Assembly: GCA_022071965.1 (NCBI GenBank)
Contig: JAJVIQ010000014.1
Span: forward strand, 1 to 64,000
Reading direction: 5' to 3'
Length of the DNA stretch: 64,000 bases
From: Gammaproteobacteria bacterium
GTDB lineage: Bacteria > Pseudomonadota > Gammaproteobacteria > JAJPIJ01
A program made the position numbers and the translations under genes. The notes under the pieces are model-generated. The model saw only the letters and a program-made list of their open reading frames with translations, had not been told where the DNA came from and did no database searches. How positions within the stretch are numbered: the stretch's first letter is position 1; each line of letters opens with the position of its first letter. This document shows, piece after piece, positions 16,631 to 25,934 of this stretch.

Positions 16631-18406
16631 ATGAAGAAGTTCACGCGAAGGATGTTCGGGCTGGCGGCGGCGGCTGGCCTGGCCATGTCGATGGGTCTCA
16701 ACGGCGCCAGTGCCGGCGACCGGGGCAGGAAGGCCGCTGCGCCGCAACGCGTTCTCATCGTGCTGTTCGATCAGATGGTCCCGAAATACGCGGACACCTT
16801 CCGCATGCCAAACTTTCGGCGCCTGCGGGATACCGGCCGCAATTTCAAGGAGGCGTACCTGGGATACATGGCGTCCGAGACGGTGATCGCGCACAACGTG
16901 ATCGTCTCGGGGAAACACCCGAAACACATGGGATGGGTGGACGAGGCGTATCGGGACGTGAACAATTATTTCGGCAAGAACGTGCCCGGTGAGCCGCCGG
17001 CCATGCACATCACCGGCGATCTCAGCCTCGCGGATTTCGGCACGATCGTGAATGCCGAGGGCTACCCGAAACTTGCGGATTACCTTCATGGAGCGTATCC
17101 CGGCACCAAGTTCATTACCGTCGGGGAGAAAGGCTACGCCGTCGAGTCCGCGACCGCGTCGTCCGGAGACATTGCGGTGCGTCTCTCGGGCCGCTCCTCC
17201 AGCTCGCTGCACAACGAATGTCGCGACGTCATCCTTGGGGGCCGCTACCGCTTCCCGGCGGGAAAGAACGTTCCAACCTACCTGACCGAGCCCTTCTGCG
17301 GCCGCTGGTACATCAACTCCGACAGCGGCAACAGCTACGGGACGACGGACGCGTTTCCGTCCTGGATCTATCCCGAAGACGGCGATCGGCTCTTCCCGGG
17401 AACCAGCCCGGCGTCCCGGGCCGGTCACGTCGGCGGTGACGTGTGGGTCGCGGACGCGGCAATCGCGATGATGGTCAACGAGAACTGGTCCGGCATGTTC
17501 GTGACCCTGGGCGGGATCGACAAGGCGGCCCACATGTGGGGCGCGCAGTACGACGCCGCCACATTCACCGGCAATTGCTACGTCGGAACGGACGCGGAGA
17601 TCGGTGCCGCTCAGACCCACGTCCGCTGCGCCGCCGAGATCGCCGACGTGCAGCTCGGCAGACTTCTTGCCCAGGTACGCCGGATCGACGCCGCGCGCGG
17701 CGGCGAGACCCTCGTGGTGCTGACCGCCGATCATGGCGCCACCTGGGGTGAGAATTTCCACGGCAAGACCACGCCCGGCGCCAGCGACAGCAACTGGTAC
17801 TTCGCGCCGTTCGGCGTCTGGGATGCGGGTTCCGGCGCGACTGCGGTAGACACCGTCACCTACACCAATCCATCGCCCGCGTTGCAGCCGTTGATCGATC
17901 TCAGGCAGGCCGATGGAGTGACAGGCAATCTCCAGTTCTCGTACCAGTCCACGGCGATCGAGGCGTGGCTGATCGATCGCTCGGTGCCGAAGATGAAGGA
18001 GGCGGCGGCCGCCATGCTCACGCTGCCGGGTGTCACGGCGGCGTACTGGCGTCACGGCGACGGCTTCCGCCTGTATGGCACCAACGCCATGACGAAGTCC
18101 GAAAAGAAGTGGTGGCAGAGACACGGTCAGGAGATCGTCGATAAGATGGCCGCCCCGAGTGGGCCGGACATCATCGCCCTGCTTCACGACAGGACGAGTT
18201 ACGGTGCGTACGGCGATCACGGCGGCGCCCAGGAGACTGTCCAGCGCGTCCCGATGGTCTTCTGGTCGCCTGGCCTCGCCAGGCGCGGCGGCCGTGCCAG
18301 CCACGGGCCGTTTCAAACCGCGGACGTCATGCCGACGGTCCTGAAGGCGATGGGCATCCCGCTCACGGCCGAGGTCGACGGCAAGGCGCGCCCGCTCGCT
18401 CCGTAG
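16631..18406 (+). CDS. Tat-exported alkaline phosphatase/phosphodiesterase-superfamily protein
   Basis: The 591-aa protein starts with a twin-arginine signal (KKFTRRMFGLAAAAG) and belongs to the alkaline phosphatase superfamily, nearest the type I phosphodiesterase/nucleotide pyrophosphatase branch. Visible metal-site elements are LIVLFDQM at the mature start, the nucleophile region ASETVIAHNVIVSG (probable catalytic Thr), GGIDKAAHMWG, TADHGATWG and YGDHGGAQE. It probably hydrolyses a phosphate ester or diester in the periplasm, with metals loaded in the cytoplasm before Tat export. A very strong A/G-rich ribosome site (AGGGGGGGA) precedes the ATG. It stands alone. Confidence 0.8.
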   Translation: MKKFTRRMFGLAAAAGLAMSMGLNGASAGDRGRKAAAPQRVLIVLFDQMVPKYADTFRMPNFRRLRDTGRNFKEAYLGYMASETVIAHNVIVSGKHPKHMGWVDEAYRDVNNYFGKNVPGEPPAMHITGDLSLADFGTIVNAEGYPKLADYLHGAYPGTKFITVGEKGYAVESATASSGDIAVRLSGRSSSSLHNECRDVILGGRYRFPAGKNVPTYLTEPFCGRWYINSDSGNSYGTTDAFPSWIYPEDGDRLFPGTSPASRAGHVGGDVWVADAAIAMMVNENWSGMFVTLGGIDKAAHMWGAQYDAATFTGNCYVGTDAEIGAAQTHVRCAAEIADVQLGRLLAQVRRIDAARGGETLVVLTADHGATWGENFHGKTTPGASDSNWYFAPFGVWDAGSGATAVDTVTYTNPSPALQPLIDLRQADGVTGNLQFSYQSTAIEAWLIDRSVPKMKEAAAAMLTLPGVTAAYWRHGDGFRLYGTNAMTKSEKKWWQRHGQEIVDKMAAPSGPDIIALLHDRTSYGAYGDHGGAQETVQRVPMVFWSPGLARRGGRASHGPFQTADVMPTVLKAMGIPLTAEVDGKARPLAP

Positions 18407-18418
18407 TTCCCGCGACGC

Positions 18419-18442
18419 GGGAGGACGAGGGACCGTCCTCCC
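18419..18442 (+). terminator. Hairpin after the phosphodiesterase gene
   Basis: A perfect 8-bp stem (GGGAGGAC/GTCCTCCC) with an 8-nt loop lies 13 bp after the stop codon. No T-run follows, so it may act as an RNA 3' end stabiliser or a weak terminator. Confidence 0.45.
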
Positions 18443-18559
18443 CGGCCTCGCGCCAGGGTCGCATCACATCCGCGCAGGGCTTGATCGGAGGCAAGCCTGC
18501 GGTGTGCGTCCACGCGTAATCTGCGGCCATCCCCGGCACATCCCCGGGAGCGTGCGGCC

Positions 18560-21232
18560 TTGAGACTCACCCACCTGACGCCCGAAGAGGCGCTCGCCAG
18601 CCTGAAGAGCGGGGCCAACGGCTTGAGCGTCGCGGAGGCGGCGCGGCGGCTCGCGGAGTTCGGCGCCAATGAGATAGAAGAGGTCGGGCGGAGATCGCTG
18701 TGGTGGCGATTCGGCCGCGAGTTCACGCATTTCTTCGCCATCATCCTGTGGGTCGCCGCCGTGCTGTGCTTTATCGCCGAGTGGTATCGGGCCGGGCAGG
18801 GCATGGCGGTGCTCGGCTACGCAATCCTCGGCGTCATCCTCATCAACGGATTGTTCTCGTTCTGGCAGGAATACCGCGCCGAGCGCGCCGTGGCCGCGCT
18901 GCGACGACTCCTGCCCCCTGCCGTTTCGGCGCTTCGCGACGGCGAACCGCTCTCGGTCCCCGCCCCTGCCCTCGTGCCAGGCGACGTGGTGCTGCTCAAG
19001 GAGGGTGACAACGTTCCCGCCGACTGCCGGATCATCGACGCCTTCGGCCTGCGCGTGAACACGGCCACCATCACCGGGGAGTCACGGCCCAAGGCGCGAA
19101 CGGTGGCGGCGGACGCGGAAGCCGCGCCGTTTCTCGCGCGCAATCTGCTGCTCGCCGGCACCACGGTCGTCGCGGGCGAGGCCAGGGCGGTCGTCTACGC
19201 CACCGGCATGCGGACCGAGTTCGGGCGCATGGCGCACCTGACCCAGACCTCGGGCGAGACCGTCTCGCCGCTGCAACGCGAGATCGCCCGCGTCAGCCGG
19301 CTGGTTGCGGGGCTCGCGACATTGCTGGGCGTCGTCTTCTTTTTTATCGGGCAACTGCTCGGCCTGCCGCCGTGGGAGAACCTGCTGTTCGCCATCGGCA
19401 TCATCGTCGCCAACGTCCCCGAGGGCCTGCTGCCGACGGTGACCCTTTCGCTTGCCATGGCTACGCAGCGCATGGCGCGGCGCCAGGCGCTGGTGCGGCA
19501 CCTGCCCGCGGTCGAGGCCCTGGGATCCACCACCGTCATCTGCTGCGACAAGACCGGCACGCTGACGAGGAACCTGATGAGCGTGCGAGCGCTGTACCTC
19601 GATGGCCGCGCACTCACGCCGGAGGCGCTGACCGAACAGCCAGGGCTCGTCGCCGCAATCCCGGACCTCTTCCTGACGCTGCGTCATTGCCACAACCTCC
19701 ATGCCGTGGAGCGCAACGGCAGGCGCGACTGGCTGGGCGACCCCATGGAGGCGGCGCTGGTGGAGTTCGCGGACCGATGCATGGCGGCGCGGCCGGCCCT
19801 TCGGCGTGTCGATGAGATCCCGTTCGACACGGATCGCAAGCGCATGTCGGTGATTGTCGACGTCGGCGCCGATCGCCGGGTGCTGTGCAAGGGCGCGCTG
19901 GAAGCCGTCCTGCCGGCATGCGGCGCGGCGCGCAGCGGACAGGCCCTACAGCCGATCACCGACGCGGTGCGGGCGGAGTACGTGGAGGCGGAACGCCGGA
20001 TGGCCGAGGCCGGTCTGCGGGTGCTCGCCATCGCAGCCACCACCCTGCGAGCGGACGAAAGGGTCAGCAGCGAAGCCAATCTGGCCCTCTGCGGCCTCGT
20101 CGGTCTCGAGGACCCCCCGCGCCCCGAGGTTGCGCCCGCCATCGCCTCGTGCCGGCGGGCGGGGATACGCGTGGTGATGGTGACCGGCGATCATCCGCAC
20201 ACGGCGCACGCCATCGCCCGCGAGATCGGCCTGGTGCGCGGCGCGGCGCCCGCCGTCATCACCGGTGAGCAGCTCCGCCACGTATCGCCGGCGCAACTGC
20301 AGCTCGCACTCGATGCGCCCGAGATCCTCTTCGCGCGCGTGACCGCCGATCAGAAGATGCACATCGTCGCGGCCATGAAACAGAAGGGCGAGACGGTGGC
20401 GGTGACCGGCGACGGGGTCAACGACGCCCCGGCCTTGAAGGCGGCGGACATAGGCATCGCGATGGGCATCTCCGGCACTGACGTGGCCAAGGAGGCGGCG
20501 GACATCGTCCTGCTGGACGACAACTTCGCCAGCATCGTCAACGCGATCGAGGAAGGCCGCTCGGTCTACGAGAACATCCGCAAGTTCCTGACCTACATCC
20601 TGACCTCGAACATCCCGGAGCTGGTGCCCTATCTCGCCTTCGTGCTACTGCGCATTCCGCTGCCGCTGACGATCATCCAGATCCTGGCCGTCGATCTCGG
20701 CACCGACATGGTCCCGGCGCTCGCGCTCGGGACCGAGCGCCCGGATCCGTCGGTCATGCAGCGCCCTCCGCGGCCACGCAAGGAGCGGCTGATGCACTGG
20801 CCGCTCATCGTGCGGGCCTATCTCTTTCTCGGCGTGCTCGAGGCGACGGCAGCGATGGCCGCATTCCTCTTCGTCCTCAACGAGAGCGGCTGGCATTATG
20901 GAGAGATGCCCGCGCACACCGATCGCGCATATCTGCAGGCGACCACCGCCTGCCTCGCCACCATCATCGTGATGCAGGTGGTCAACGTCTTCCTGTGCCG
21001 GCATCCACGCCGCTCGGCGTTCACGTTCGGCCTGTGGAGCAACCGCCTGATGTGGCTGGGCATCGCGGTGGAGGTCGCACTCATCCTGGGGATCGTCTAC
21101 ACGGCAACCGGCCAGAAGATTTTCGGCACGGCACCCCTGCCGGCGCGCGTGTGGCTCCTCGCCGCGGCTTTCGCGATCGCGATGCTGGCGATCGAGGAGC
21201 TGCGCAAATGGCTCCTGCGCAGAGGAGAATGA
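18560..21232 (+). CDS. P-type cation ATPase of the P2 group with Na,K-ATPase-like motifs
   Basis: The 890-aa pump has all P-type ATPase parts: N-terminal cation_ATPase_N domain, actuator motif TITGES, phosphorylation site CDKTGTLT, nucleotide-domain KGALE, hinge TGDGVNDAPALK and six C-terminal membrane helices. The ion-site helices read VPEGLLPTVTLSLA (M4), LTSNIPELVP (M5) and DLGTDMVPALALG (M6), which match the Na,K-ATPase alpha subunit more closely than SERCA or PMR1. The start is TTG with GGGAG 9 bases upstream. No beta-subunit-like gene is adjacent. It probably exports Na+ or a related cation. Confidence 0.88.
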   Translation: MRLTHLTPEEALASLKSGANGLSVAEAARRLAEFGANEIEEVGRRSLWWRFGREFTHFFAIILWVAAVLCFIAEWYRAGQGMAVLGYAILGVILINGLFSFWQEYRAERAVAALRRLLPPAVSALRDGEPLSVPAPALVPGDVVLLKEGDNVPADCRIIDAFGLRVNTATITGESRPKARTVAADAEAAPFLARNLLLAGTTVVAGEARAVVYATGMRTEFGRMAHLTQTSGETVSPLQREIARVSRLVAGLATLLGVVFFFIGQLLGLPPWENLLFAIGIIVANVPEGLLPTVTLSLAMATQRMARRQALVRHLPAVEALGSTTVICCDKTGTLTRNLMSVRALYLDGRALTPEALTEQPGLVAAIPDLFLTLRHCHNLHAVERNGRRDWLGDPMEAALVEFADRCMAARPALRRVDEIPFDTDRKRMSVIVDVGADRRVLCKGALEAVLPACGAARSGQALQPITDAVRAEYVEAERRMAEAGLRVLAIAATTLRADERVSSEANLALCGLVGLEDPPRPEVAPAIASCRRAGIRVVMVTGDHPHTAHAIAREIGLVRGAAPAVITGEQLRHVSPAQLQLALDAPEILFARVTADQKMHIVAAMKQKGETVAVTGDGVNDAPALKAADIGIAMGISGTDVAKEAADIVLLDDNFASIVNAIEEGRSVYENIRKFLTYILTSNIPELVPYLAFVLLRIPLPLTIIQILAVDLGTDMVPALALGTERPDPSVMQRPPRPRKERLMHWPLIVRAYLFLGVLEATAAMAAFLFVLNESGWHYGEMPAHTDRAYLQATTACLATIIVMQVVNVFLCRHPRRSAFTFGLWSNRLMWLGIAVEVALILGIVYTATGQKIFGTAPLPARVWLLAAAFAIAMLAIEELRKWLLRRGE

Positions 21233-21245
21233 CTGCAGCCCCGCA

Positions 21246-21632
21246 TTGCACGGATTTGGTCTTTTGCACGAAATTGCGATTCTTGCTCTTCAGGCGATGG
21301 ACGCGCGGGATGTGCGTATGCTGACGGAGTCCATCGATGCACACCTTCACCGGAATATCGCGCTGTCCGAGTTGGCGCAAATGGTCGATCTATCCCCAAG
21401 TCATCTCTGCCGCGCATTCAAACAGGCGACGGGCCGGCCGCCCCACCAATTCCAGATCGAAAGACGCATCGAAAGGGCAAAAGTGCTCTTGCAGCGCTCC
21501 GACCTCCGCCTCGTCGAGGTAGCGATGGAGCTGGGCTTTTCAGTACCCGGAGTCAGCGGACGTCGGCGGCGCGGGCCAGCAGGACGACAGCCAACACCTG
21601 GAGCACCACGAGTGACTTGTTCGGTGACCTGA
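21246..21632 (+). pseudogene. Truncated AraC-family regulator (DNA-binding domain only)
   Basis: About residues 25-98 form the first helix-turn-helix and connecting helix of an AraC domain (ALSELAQMVDLSPSHLCRAFKQ, then RIERAKVLLQRS and VAMELGFS). Immediately after ELGFS, where family members continue with the second recognition helix (pattern SHFSRVFRR), the sequence turns into unrelated Arg/Gly-rich text. No other frame restores the missing part. The N-terminal sensor domain is also absent. It is likely a remnant cut at about position 21545. It could still bind DNA weakly, since some stand-alone AraC domains do. Confidence 0.65.
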
Positions 21633-21822
21633 TGTCCTCCCTTCCCGGATCGGGGCACGCGCGCTCGCGGCATGCGATCTGATGACAGTACCGGGGCGGG
21701 ACTACGCCGGTCCCTGCGGCTGCCGGCCCCGATCCTTGCCGGCGGAGGTGTCTGCTAGGAGCAAGGGAGATCCGGGAGAGGGCTTCGTCGTAGAATCCCG
21801 GCTCCTGATCCCGGCCAGCTCG

Positions 21823-23361
21823 ATGTCGCGTCATGTTGCGGCCCTCGCGGGCATATCCGTCGTCATGATTCTCATTGCGCTCGACCAGACGGTCGTGGGT
21901 ACCGCGCTGCCGCGCATGGTGGCGGAACTGAAGGGTTTCGAGCTCTATCCCTGGGTGGCCGCCGCCTACCTGCTCACGAACGCGATCCTCATTCCGGTCA
22001 CCGGTCGGCTCGGCGACCTCCATGGGCGCAAACCCTTTCTCCTGACCTCCATCCTCCTGTTCACCCTGGCATCAGTGTTGTGCGGCCTCGCGCAGAGCAT
22101 GCTCCAGCTCGTGCTGGCGCGGGCCCTGCAGGGCGTCGGCGGCGGGATGCTGATCGGCTCCGCGTTCGCCTCGGTCAGCGACCTGTTCCCCGAAACCATG
22201 GAGCGGGTGCGCTGGCAGGTGATGCTGTCGGCGACATTCGGCATCGCCGCCGCGCTTGGGCCAATGCTTGGCGGCTGGATGACGGAGCACTTCGGCTGGC
22301 GAAGCGTCTTCTACGTCAATCTGCCGGTCGGGCTGCTCGCCCTGCCCATCGTCTGGCGTTACCTGCCGCGGATCGTCCATCGGCGGCAGGGCGCAAGCAA
22401 GGCCATCGACTGGATCGGCGTGCTGCTGCTTACGCTGGCCATCGGCACACTGCTGCTGACGGCGGAACTCGGTGACCGTCTCGGATTCGCGAGCGCGCGT
22501 TTCTGGGGACTGGTGGTCCTGGCCTTCGTACTCGGCGGACTCTTCGTGCGTCATCAACGCGGCACTCCGGCGCCGGTGATCCCGCCGCAACTGGTCGCCG
22601 ACGCGACGGTACGCCGCCTCGGGCTGCTGGGCGCGCTCACGGGCTTCAACCTGTTCGTGCTTCTCTTTTATTCGCCGCTGCTCCTCCAGGGCGGCTTTTC
22701 CATGTCGCCGAAACAGGCCGGTCTGATGATCACGCCAGTCCTGGTCTGCATGACATTGGGCAGCATCGCGAACGGACGACTCATCCCGCGTGTGGCGCGC
22801 CCGGAGCGATTGTTCTCCCTCGGCGCATTGCTGCTCGTCGCCGGCCTGTTCCTGTTGTGCGGCGTATCCGCTCGCTCGCCGTCATTGTTCGTGCTCGGCG
22901 TGTTCGCTCTCTGCGGCCTGAGCTTCGGTTTCCAGACGCCGAACCTGACGCTGCAGACACAGGCCGCCGTCGGCAGGGAAGACCAGGGGGCCGCCTCGGC
23001 CCTGATTCAGACCATGCGCACGCTGGGGAGCATGTTCGGCGCGAGCCTCGGCGGCCTGGTGGTCAGCCTCATCTTCGGCCACGCGGCAGCAGGCATGCTC
23101 GCGACAGAGGGCATTGGCGACGCCACGGTCTCGCACCTGTTCGAAAGTCCACAACTCCTGCTGCGGGTGCCTGATCAGGAACTGCTGACGACGCTTGCAC
23201 GCGACCAGGGATTCGACGCCGCCGCGCTGCTCGTGCAGGCCCGGGAGGGCCTGGTGAGCGGCGTCCACGCGGCCTTCGCAGGCTGCGTGGTGCTGGCGGT
23301 CGTCAGCTTTTTCCTCGGTCGACGCCTGCCACCCTTCGCCAGGCGCGTGAAGCGGCACTGA
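21823..23361 (+). CDS. DHA2-family drug:proton MFS efflux pump
   Basis: The 512-aa protein has about 14 hydrophobic segments and the DHA2 signature motifs: the D1 element LDQTVVGTALPRM in helix 1, loop motif GRLGDLHGRKPFLL and ARALQGVGGGML (motif C region). It belongs with the EmrB/QacA group that exports drugs or lipophilic compounds using the proton gradient. The ATG at 21823 sits at the usual distance from helix 1; the frame extends upstream but without a ribosome site. It is convergent with the first membrane regulator. Confidence 0.9.
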   Translation: MSRHVAALAGISVVMILIALDQTVVGTALPRMVAELKGFELYPWVAAAYLLTNAILIPVTGRLGDLHGRKPFLLTSILLFTLASVLCGLAQSMLQLVLARALQGVGGGMLIGSAFASVSDLFPETMERVRWQVMLSATFGIAAALGPMLGGWMTEHFGWRSVFYVNLPVGLLALPIVWRYLPRIVHRRQGASKAIDWIGVLLLTLAIGTLLLTAELGDRLGFASARFWGLVVLAFVLGGLFVRHQRGTPAPVIPPQLVADATVRRLGLLGALTGFNLFVLLFYSPLLLQGGFSMSPKQAGLMITPVLVCMTLGSIANGRLIPRVARPERLFSLGALLLVAGLFLLCGVSARSPSLFVLGVFALCGLSFGFQTPNLTLQTQAAVGREDQGAASALIQTMRTLGSMFGASLGGLVVSLIFGHAAAGMLATEGIGDATVSHLFESPQLLLRVPDQELLTTLARDQGFDAAALLVQAREGLVSGVHAAFAGCVVLAVVSFFLGRRLPPFARRVKRH

Positions 23362-23434
23362 TTCGGGGCGGCCGGCCGCGATGGACGGGATCATGGTGGA
23401 CCCGCCGTGCCGGGTCGCGTGGACGACGATGAGA

Positions 23435-25666
23435 TTACCAGGACGCGCTGGCGCGCTGCCGGTCGCAGGATTTGACACGGATCAGATGGGGCATGTCCTT
23501 CAGCTTGTCGGCGGGTACGCAGTCCGATAGGCCGGCCCTGCGCGCACCGTCGACAAACAGCTCGGCCTCCCTTTCCGCATAGCCGCCCGCCTCACTGAGG
23601 TATCGTTCCGCGGTCCAGCCAGGGTCCAGCGCCATCACTTTCGCGGCAGCTGCCGCCGCATCGGCCGCGCGATCCAGATACGCATAAGCCATGGCCAGGA
23701 AGGCGTGGTCGAGGGCGAGAGGCTCTTTAACCAGCAAACCGTATTTCACTGATTTCTCGAATTGCCCGCCGAAGAAGAACGCGAGACGGAGCCCTTGATT
23801 GTACCAGTCGGGATAGTGGGGGTTGAGCATCAGCGCCCGCTCCGCCAGGCTCACGGCCCTTCCCGATTCACCGAGCGCCGGGATAGTCCAGGCGATGATG
23901 AGGAGCACGTCTGCGTCAGAGGGTGCAAGAGTTTCAGCTCTGGCAATCTCGGCGGCAGCTTGATCTAGTTTTCCGTGGTATGCGTAGGTTATGCCGAGAG
24001 CCAGGTGCGTTTTGCCGTCGTCGGGATCGAGTGCCACCGCCTTCTCGGCCGCCTCCATCTGCTTTGACCGCGCCTCCTCGACGGAGGGTGCCAAGCCGAG
24101 GTCAATCAAATAGAAGTAGACATCAACCAGCCCGACGTAAGCTCGCGCCAATTGCGGATCGAGCTCAAGCGCTTTGTGGAACAGGCCCTCCGCTTCGATC
24201 AGACTTTCCTTCGTCACCTTGTGTTTTGCCTCCATGGCCAACAAGTACGTGTCGAAGGCGCTTAGGTTCGCGGGTGGCTTACGCCGGATGAGGGTTCGCT
24301 CGGCCTCGGCGACCGCCCCCTCGTAGCCGCCTAGCGTGGCGGCGATCCGCTGCGTGACATCGTTCTGCACCGCGAATAAGTCCTCAACAGGCCTGTCGTA
24401 ACGCTCAGACCATATGTTGCTGCCGGAGGCGGCTTCAATGAGCTGGACCGTAACGCGAATTTTCTCGCCCATCGACTGGATGCTGCCCTCGAGAACGTAT
24501 TTCACACCGAGGTCGCGACCGATCTGGCGAACGTCAACCGGCCTGCCCTTGTAGACCTCGGTGGAATTGCGAGCGATGACGATAAGGTCCTTGGATTGGG
24601 CGAGATCGGTAATGATGTCCTCGGTCATGCCATCCGCGAACCGCTCCCATTTTGGATCGTCGCCAATATTGTCGAACGGCAGGACGGCAATGGATGGCTC
24701 ATCGGGCAGGGGTGGACCGGTGCTTGGGTCCTTCATATCCCAGAAACGTGTCGCGACGATAAGCAGCGCAGCGGCAGCGAACGTCAGAACCCCGGCGACA
24801 ATCGTTGTCTGTCCTCGTCGGGCTGGACGCGACATCGCGGGCACGGAGGGTGTATCCAAGGATGGCATTTGCGCGGGCGAAACAGGCTGAACCTGAGAGC
24901 CGACGGTCGCAGGGACGACTTGTGTCTGCGACACCACCGGTCCGTCGAGCAGAGCGCGATGAAGCTCCTCGGTCTCAGCGCCCGGCTCGGCGTTCAACTC
25001 GCGCTTCAGCGCCGCCCGGCACTCCTGGTACTGGCGCAGCGCCGCCTCCCGCTGCCCCTGCTCCGCGTACAGCCGCATCAGCGCCCGGTGCGCCTGCTCG
25101 TTGGCCGGTTCGAGCTGGAGCAGCCGCTGCGCCGTGCCGGCGATCCGATCGGCCGCCTTGCCCTGCTCCTGATGACTCAGCAGTCTTCCCAGGGCCCGCA
25201 GCGCCGCCCCGTGCAGCCTCTGCCGCTCCACCAGCAGCCACTCCTCGTAGCCCTCGTCGCGCACGCTCAGGTCCTCGAGCAGTTCGCCGCGATACAGCGC
25301 GCAGCCATGCGCGAGATCCTCGGCGTCGCCGGAGGCGACCAGACGCTCGAACGCCGCCACGTCCGTGTCCACCGCCTCGGCATTCAGTCCGACCCGATCG
25401 CCCTCGGTGAGGAAGGGCGGCGGCCCGCTCCCGTTCAGCTCGTTGCGCACCACCGTCAGCGTCTGCCGCAGGCTGTGCCGCGCCTGCTCCTCGCTGCGAT
25501 CGCTCCACAACAGCGCCGCCAGCCTGTCGCGCGGGAAGCTCCTGCCGGGGGAAAGGGCGAGATAGGTCAGCAGCAGCTCGCCCTTGCGGGTCTTCAGATC
25601 CACAGCCGCCCCTGACTCGAGGCAGGCCTCAAATCGCCCGAGCAGCCTTAGGTCCACCCACGCCAT
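23435..25666 (-). CDS. Membrane-anchored BTAD/SARP-type regulator with TPR sensor domain, paralog 1
   Basis: The 743-aa protein has a winged-helix plus bacterial transcriptional activation domain (about residues 1-240: LRLLGRFEACL, LLWSDRSEEQARHSLRQTL, LYAEQGQREAALRQYQECR). A single transmembrane helix follows (about 287-307), then a TolB/FlgO-like domain (PSIAVLPFDNIGDDP, VKYVLEGSIQ) and TPR repeats to the end. DNA binding is thus cytoplasmic and sensing extracytoplasmic, as in CadC/ToxR one-component regulators. The ATG at 25666 has AAGGAGG upstream. It is divergent from a small secreted protein gene whose promoter carries SARP-like repeats, so that gene is the likely target. Confidence 0.85.
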   Translation of the reverse strand: MAWVDLRLLGRFEACLESGAAVDLKTRKGELLLTYLALSPGRSFPRDRLAALLWSDRSEEQARHSLRQTLTVVRNELNGSGPPPFLTEGDRVGLNAEAVDTDVAAFERLVASGDAEDLAHGCALYRGELLEDLSVRDEGYEEWLLVERQRLHGAALRALGRLLSHQEQGKAADRIAGTAQRLLQLEPANEQAHRALMRLYAEQGQREAALRQYQECRAALKRELNAEPGAETEELHRALLDGPVVSQTQVVPATVGSQVQPVSPAQMPSLDTPSVPAMSRPARRGQTTIVAGVLTFAAAALLIVATRFWDMKDPSTGPPLPDEPSIAVLPFDNIGDDPKWERFADGMTEDIITDLAQSKDLIVIARNSTEVYKGRPVDVRQIGRDLGVKYVLEGSIQSMGEKIRVTVQLIEAASGSNIWSERYDRPVEDLFAVQNDVTQRIAATLGGYEGAVAEAERTLIRRKPPANLSAFDTYLLAMEAKHKVTKESLIEAEGLFHKALELDPQLARAYVGLVDVYFYLIDLGLAPSVEEARSKQMEAAEKAVALDPDDGKTHLALGITYAYHGKLDQAAAEIARAETLAPSDADVLLIIAWTIPALGESGRAVSLAERALMLNPHYPDWYNQGLRLAFFFGGQFEKSVKYGLLVKEPLALDHAFLAMAYAYLDRAADAAAAAAKVMALDPGWTAERYLSEAGGYAEREAELFVDGARRAGLSDCVPADKLKDMPHLIRVKSCDRQRASASW

Positions 25667-25721
25667 CCGCGCGACCTCCTTGGAGCCGGACAGCTCACCA
25701 CAAGTACCGCTTGTCTTTTTA

Positions 25722-25749
25722 TTTATATCGCATTTTTGACGCCGTGCAA
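25722..25749 (-). promoter_or_regulatory. Probable promoter of regulator paralog 1
   Basis: On the minus strand, TTGCAC and TATAAA are 16 bp apart in an A/T-rich patch about 55-80 bp before the regulator ATG. The same pair with the same spacing is kept in the second unit. Confidence 0.5.
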
Positions 25750-25756
25750 TGTCTAT

Positions 25757-25810
25757 CTGACGCGCCCCTGACAGCTCCCTGACAGCACCTTGATGGCCCC
25801 CGTCTAGAAC
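25757..25810 (+). promoter_or_regulatory. SARP-type operator/promoter: four heptamers at 11-bp steps
   Basis: Heptamers CTGACGC, CTGACAG, CTGACAG and TTGATGG start at 25757, 25768, 25779 and 25790, exactly 11 bp apart. The last is followed after 8 bp by a -10-like TAGAAC (25805-25810). A fifth heptamer, TTGACGC, lies 21 bp upstream of the first. SARP activators are known to bind direct heptamer repeats one helical turn apart, with the last repeat 8 bp from the -10 and replacing the -35. The divergent BTAD regulator is the obvious binder. Confidence 0.8.
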
Positions 25811-25855
25811 TACAGCTGTGCAGGCCTCACCGGCTCCGGTGCGGCCGGCGCGGAC

Positions 25856-25885
25856 CGGGAGGGCGCTCCCGTTGACAGGGTCAAC
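25856..25885 (+). promoter_or_regulatory. Two adjoining palindromes in the leader of small-protein gene 1
   Basis: A 6-bp hairpin (CGGGAG/CTCCCG, 4-nt loop) runs straight into the perfect palindrome GTTGACAGGGTCAAC. Both lie between the predicted transcription start and the ATG, and the block is unchanged in the second unit. It may be an RNA structure or a second protein-binding site. Confidence 0.5.
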
Positions 25886-25934
25886 GCCGCCCTCCAGGCC
25901 CTCGATCACTACCACTGATCAGACGGAGGTCACC

